A stretch of 64,000 nucleotides of DNA from Datnioides undecimradiatus. Lineage: Eukaryota; Chordata; Actinopteri; Lobotiformes; Datnioididae. The position numbers and the translations under genes are program-made. Below the pieces are notes generated by a model. The model saw only the letters and a program-made list of their open reading frames with translations, was not told the DNA's origin and searched no databases. The stretch spans positions 2,080,001 through 2,144,000 of the forward strand of contig WARS01000027.1 of NCBI GenBank assembly GCA_008933995.1. The letters are read 5' to 3'. Numbering within the stretch: position 1 is the first letter of the stretch; every line of letters starts with the position of its first letter. Below, piece after piece: positions 58,831-64,000 of the stretch.

Positions 58831-59461
58831 TCAAACTGATCTGCAGTAGTTGGAATCTGCACTGTTGGTTCTGTACATACAGTTCATGTGGTGATGTGTT
58901 ACAAGCTGCATCAGTGCGCAAGGTTCAGCCACCAGAGGGCGACATTCCCCCTTATCCAAACATGTCTGTCTGTCTGTCTGTCTGGTTGAAATGACTCCAC
59001 ATCGCAGGTTGCTGTTACAAAATTGCACCACTTTTATTCATTTAAGGCTTTTTAGTTTTTACTTTACATTTGGCTTCACCCCCCCTCCCCTCCCCTACCT
59101 CCCCGCTGCTGCTGTGGGTTTCTGTACTGGAAGAAACCAGTTCAGACCGATGTTTACCAGTTTCAGACTCCAAAGACCGAACCGTGATGATTCAGCAGGA
59201 TGGAAGTGGGATTTTGAGGCTGATACGTCACCGGCTGAACTGGTTTCTCTTACATTTCACTGGTCATCATGCCATACAGAGAAAAAGAAGCAGATTTATT
59301 TCAGTAACGTAAAATCGTTTCTTCTTGTTGTGAATGAATTATTTCAGTTTGCGCTCGACTGCGGTTGCAACTCGTCGCTTCACTGCGACTTCTATTCATT
59401 AAAGAAGCTCAGATGAGATCACAATCAGTTTAATCTGAATCCAGCACAGAGATAGGTCTAG

Positions 59462-59560
59462 GATGCATTTAGCCTAGCTTAGCACAAAGACTGGAAGCAG
59501 AGGGAAACTGCTAGCCTAGCTCTGAGTGAAAAATGCCTAAAACCACCTCAGTTCATCTTG
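59462..59560 (+). mobile_element. MITE fragment related to 9380-9766
   Basis: 'gcctagcttagcacaaagac' followed by 'tggaagcagagggaaactgc' and 'tagcctagctct' is the same left-end sequence as the ifng1 intron 2 element. The right end is missing. Confidence 0.6.
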
Positions 59561-61920
59561 GATGTTCAGGCCTCTGTATGCTTCAAACCAAGAGCCTGTC
59601 GACTGAATCAGGAAGCTGCTCTAAACAGGTGAACAAACTTTCATGACCGATCATTCAACCTTTGAGGCGCACTGAGACCAAACGTCTGTGATACAACCAT
59701 CAACCTTTGCTTTCCCAGAAGTCGCATGAAGTGACGGTGCCACCGCAGCTTCTGTTACTGTGGAAGCCTGAAAGGTCTGACTGCAGCCGCGTCCAGGCGT
59801 TTCATTTGATTGGCTGTTCTCTGTGGGGGGGCACAGGTGAGACGTCCAGGTGCTGTCATCACAAAGACACTGGGACTGTGTCACCCACTGTGAATGCATG
59901 CATCCTATTTTAACCACAACCACTGAGCATTTAGGACCAAATAAACACATAATTAACTTTTAATTACAGTATAAAGTATTTGTTAAGAGGTATGAGGACA
60001 TTTTAAGTGTTAAGTTATCCACCTAATTATTAATTAATAACACAGCTGTAATCACAGAAATTAACATATGAGTGAATATGACATACATTCATTTATTCTG
60101 TATGTTAAAGATGAAGCTACAAACAAATCCATCTTCACTCTCAATGACAAATCAGCAAACTCATTAAGCTTCAGATGCACCTGTGAATAATTCCTAATGT
60201 GTATAAACAGTTAATGATATCAATAATACTAATTGCTTGTGATTAATTATCATTACATATGATAACCTCCATGTTATGCTGTGTTATCAGTGACTGCAGC
60301 TGTGGAAACTAGTTGATAATTAGATTAATAAACACTTTAAAATGTCTTCATGTCTCATAACAGGTACATTTAAGTCTGTTTGGAACCATTTTTTAATTTC
60401 ATTAATGCTAAAACGAGATTCTGAAACCGTCCCTGAAGTCTTTTCTCTTGTGAAACTGAAACACAATTTGAAAACGTCTGACGAAGCATAAATTTCACAA
60501 CTGTGGCTGGTCGAAGTTTGTTTGTGTTGAATGAGCTCATTGCTGCCCCGTGTGGCCGGGAGATAAACTGCCCTCCAGCCACAGGGGGCAGTAGTGAGTT
60601 CATTATGGCTTAGCATGCACACAGCACTTCATATGTATGCTTCATCAGGAGGGTAAACAAAGAGCAGCACGCCACCGAACATTCGTCAGGAATCATCTGT
60701 TGGCTATCGAATCACTGCCTTTTAACTCTGTTAGCATGCTAACAGCTTTAAGCTAGCAGGAACGCACCGCTGCGGCTGCAAACAGACCTTTCACCTTGAA
60801 GCTTCTGCTCGGCATGCAAACTGTCGCAGCACCTCCTGGAGATCGGACTGAGTACTGACAGGAACATCAACATGCTACATGACTGAACGTACTGGAGGAG
60901 AACCAGAATACTGACAGCGGTACCACACAGTACCGCCGTACTGCCCATAGTACAACACTGCACACAGCAGTACTCACAGAGGTCACTGGTCCAACATACT
61001 GTGTCTATAGGATGACCACTCTCACATTACAAACAGAAGACATATATTCAAAGGCTTTCCGTGGCTGCCGCATCACAGGCCACGCCCCTGAACACAAGAA
61101 GGGGCGGGACTACCGCTGTAACCTCCTCTGGTTGGTCAACCTTCAGCCGTGCTACCAATAAAAAGAAACAGAGGTTTAGTTCAACTTTCTTCTTTGACCG
61201 ATGACAATACTGACACCAAACCACCCGTGTGTCAGTGGTGCTCCATGCTAACACTTTAGCTTGAAGTGCTAACACTTTAGCTTAAAGGCTTAGCATGAAA
61301 TACTGCACCCATGCAAGGGTGCAGTTTAATATCTGCCCCTCAGTTAAAGGACCAACAGGATTTCTGCCCCATAATTCAGTGTCTCCCTCTCAGATGTGTT
61401 AATAACATTAATAATCAGGTAATAATGTGGTTAATAATACGGAAACAACACCTGCGGGCTGACCTGCTCAGTAAATATAACACAACCCCCCCCTCGCCCC
61501 CACCCACAATACCCCCGGCCAAAATGGTCATCACAGAAACTGGCCTGGTTCACCGTTGTTATGCAGCTCACTTACACTCACAAACGCACAAAAACACACA
61601 CTCACAAACACGCACACACATGCACACATATAAGGTACTGGACCAGTGTGAGTCTGCTGTCTAAAGGCAACATGTCCGCCCTTAGCAGCAGATCTGGAGT
61701 CAGCTCACCGTGCCGTTATGCTAACGTTAGCATGCGGATACTTTCATACATTTCTGAAACTCAGTTTACAAACTTCACTGTGGCTTGTTAGCTTTTCCTA
61801 ACAGACATGCTAACTCGCAGCTAGATGACAAGCTAGCTCGCTGCAGCGTGGTGAGCTAACCACATGACCTGCTGCACCCCCTAACCCCCCACCCCCACCC
61901 CAAAAATCAAAAACAAAAAC

Positions 61921-62085
61921 ATTAAATGACTTTTATATCTTTTCACACAGAAACATAATAATAATCACTGTATAATAACCACTGTATGGATCCACAGGTT
62001 CGACCGGAGCCACACTCTCACACACACACACAGAGTCAATCACATTAGCTGTGACATCACCGTGGCAACAACATGGCCGACAGCT

Positions 62086-62124
<39 letters not shown>

Positions 62125-62309
62125 GCTCGGCACTGCTGGAAAATAAGTAAAAAGGAAAAAGAGGAAAGAAAAGAAACATTTAAAATTAAAAGCAAGAAGC
62201 CACTCCCCAGCGCAAAATGGCCTAGCAAAGAGCATGATGGGAACCGTAGTTTAAATTTGGGCAGTTGTGTGGACAGCCCCCCTACTCCTGCAACAGCAGA
62301 ATCGTTATC

Positions 62310-62343
<34 letters not shown>

Positions 62344-62667
62344 CCGCCGCTGCAGTCTTTTTGATGTTTGGTTTTAATGTTTCCAAGGCAACAGTCTCCG
62401 TCAGACAGTGTGAGGTGTGAGGGGATGGGAGATGCGGTCGTCACGGGAACAGAGGTCAAAGGTGGCCGATGTTGATGATGACATGGTTGTGTTAAAGGGG
62501 CGTGGCCAGCTGGAAGATGCGGTGTGATTGGTTGGTTGGTTGGTTGTCGGTCAGGTGAGCAGAAAACTGTGGCGGGGGAGAAAAATGCAAAGCTGAAAGG
62601 AAATAATGTGCTAACAACAACAACAACAACAACAACAATAATGTTCACGCTGAAGATCTACCTGTCA
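61921..62667 (-). other. Likely rap1b 3'UTR with repeats
   Basis: Downstream of the rap1b stop on the minus strand: an (AAC)n run at 62612-62640, a (TCA)n run at 62309-62342 and a (TG)n run at 62088-62120. A minus-strand ATTAAA at 62371-62376 is one possible poly(A) signal. The end of the transcript cannot be fixed from sequence alone. Confidence 0.4.
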
Positions 62668-63925
62668 TTAGAGAAGTTGACAGGTGGACTTTTTGCGAGC
62701 TTTCCCTGGAACTGGACTCTTCCTGTTAATCTGTCGCACAAGGTCATAGAAGATCTGCACACACACACACACACACACACACATCAGTATTTTCAGCTAC
62801 ATATCAAACGTTAACAGAGAAAAACACCTTTTTTGTCCTGTGGATCAGATCACGAGCTGCTTTAACACCACTGAGCTCTGTTGGAGATATCCACAGTGTT
62901 TGGAGGAATGGTACCGGACCATGGTTTGGTAGTTAGGAACCTTGGCATTGAGGACCACAGTTGGCGGGTCAGGTTACCTCCACCTGGTTTGGAATAGACG
63001 CCTCCATGTGTGAAAACATGGGACACTGCAGGAAAACTGGACTCAAAGTTTTCCCAAGACTCAGGGTCTTGTTCATGAGAGAGGGTCTGATGGTCTGTAA
63101 ACCTGTCAGGGGTCAGCAATAATGCACCTATGGCCCACGCTCCAACCCTGATCTACGGTTTGGGTAGTAAGACTGAAGTCTCCCTCCTGGAGAACCCAGG
63201 ACCTCCTTTTAGAGATGATGGTCTGTAAACTTGTCAGGGGTCAGCAATACGTTTCCAACTGCACAGAGGCCCTGGGGTGGACCTGCCGCTCACAGGAGGG
63301 ATTAAATACCCCTGAATGTCTTGGGGGACAAGGTGAAGAGCGGCTGCCACCATGATCTGGACTTGTGTAAGCCATTGAACATGGATGAATGGTAAGTCCT
63401 CAAATGTTAGACCACATCTGAAGTAGACCCTTGGGAGACCTACTCAAACTCAAACGTGAAGACATTTTCAAAACAATACACCGGGTCTCAAATGGACTCC
63501 AGGGCTACCAGACCCAGTCCGAAGTAGACTGATGGCCATTGGTGGACCCAGTGTACCTGACCAGTTGAGAACGTTTACTGACATCAGCGGCTGGAGCCAG
63601 TGAAGAACCACCTGGAACTACCATCAGGTATTAGACAGAATGACCCAAGTCCCTTTACCTGGACCCAAAGACACTGTAATCTGGACCTGACACAACTCTG
63701 TTCACAACTCAGTGACTCAGAATTAAGAATCACCTGTGAGGACCTCTACAGTGTACCAGCAAGGTGCGTGTTTGTGGTCACCTCATTGACGTTGATCTTG
63801 CTCTTGGCTGAGGTCTCCAGGAAGGCGCAAGAGTTCCACTGGCGGGCGAGGCCGATGCCCGACTCTTTGGCCACCACTCGCTCCACCTCCAGGTCACACT
63901 TGTTTCCGACCAGGATCATGGGAAC
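62668..63925 (-). CDS. rap1b: Rap1b small GTPase, last two coding exons (partial)
   Basis: Exons 63782-63925 and 62668-62754, phase 0; the 5' exons lie beyond the window. The first reads [18 protein letters not shown] through [16 protein letters not shown], giving the NKCD (G4, guanine specificity) and ETSAK (G5) motifs of a Ras-family GTPase. The second reads [20 protein letters not shown] and ends KKSTCQLL, a CAAX geranylgeranylation box after a polybasic stretch. This tail matches Rap1b ([14 protein letters not shown]) rather than Rap1a. Rap1b is a membrane-attached switch controlling integrin adhesion and junctions. [12 protein letters not shown] differs from the usual KEQGQNLARQWNN but lies outside the nucleotide motifs. 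Its position beyond mdm1 fits vertebrate synteny. Confidence 0.95.
62758..62783. repeat. (CA)n replacing the pyrimidine tract of the rap1b last-exon acceptor
   Basis: On the transcript this is (TG)n running directly into the acceptor (gtgtgtgtgcag/ATC) at 62754. Confidence 0.95.
63089..63248. repeat. Pair of 32-bp direct repeats in a rap1b intron
   Basis: 63089-63120 and 63217-63248 are identical at 31 of 32 bases (start 'gatggtctgtaaac', end 'aggggtcagcaat'), 128 bp apart. Confidence 0.9.
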
Positions 63926-64000
63926 CTGCAACGTCACATTAAGCACTCACACTCCTCCACTCATGTTTGCACTCTTGATGTCTGGGGAATGCAAGAAACT

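Larger units (their letters stand above)
58440..61920. other. Spacer between mdm1 and rap1b
   Basis: No gene recognised. Contains transposon scraps at 58779-58830 and 59462-59560, and a minus-strand AATAAA at 59033-59038 that could serve a very long rap1b 3'UTR. 60000-60400 is AT-rich and featureless. Confidence 0.5.

Overview
The window is teleost-like vertebrate nuclear DNA. Genes are split by GT-AG introns, spacing is wide and AT-rich, TG/CA microsatellites are abundant, and decayed fish-type transposons are scattered throughout. Six genes can be reconstructed exon by exon, all on the minus strand. From low to high coordinate they are ifng1 (interferon gamma), ifng1rel (interferon-gamma-related), il26, il22, mdm1 and rap1b (3' part only). 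This is the conserved vertebrate IFNG-IL26-IL22-MDM1-RAP1B block, with the extra tandem interferon-gamma gene known from fish. I found no convincing plus-strand protein gene other than retrotransposon remnants.

Layout. 1-5.4 kb: no gene, one reverse-transcriptase scrap. 5.5-11.1 kb: ifng1 with an AU-rich 3'UTR and a TATA box. 11.1-18.8 kb: spacer with a 5'-truncated L2/CR1-like LINE end and other transposon scraps. 18.8-21.8 kb: ifng1rel. 21.8-28.4 kb: spacer with a GC-rich, kappaB-containing candidate regulatory block near 27.9 kb. 28.5-33.8 kb: il26. 33.8-41.9 kb: spacer with a long pyrimidine tract and several minisatellites. 41.9-44.5 kb: il22. 44.5-48.6 kb: spacer that also holds the mdm1 3' end. 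48.6-58.2 kb: mdm1, 15 coding exons with very large repeats in its introns. 58.2-62.6 kb: mdm1 promoter, spacer and rap1b 3'UTR. 62.7-64 kb: the last two rap1b coding exons; the rest lies beyond the window.

How the genes relate. The four cytokines are secreted class II helical proteins. The two interferon-gamma genes share a four-exon all-phase-0 structure, and il26 and il22 share a five-coding-exon all-phase-0 structure. Where an AU-rich 3' end is visible it fits unstable, inducible mRNAs. ifng1 keeps the family signature and a polybasic nuclear-localisation-like tail. ifng1rel lacks that tail and ends at a stop codon created inside a 10-bp tandem duplication. mdm1 (microtubule/centriole protein, CpG-type promoter) and rap1b (small GTPase) are housekeeping neighbours.

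I did not find a new multi-gene system. The points most worth a second look are the ifng1rel C-terminus, the complementary repeats tightly flanking an 83-nt mdm1 exon, the TG tract in place of a pyrimidine tract at the rap1b last-exon acceptor, the candidate promoter next to il26, and a pair of direct dispersed repeats bracketing ifng1rel.
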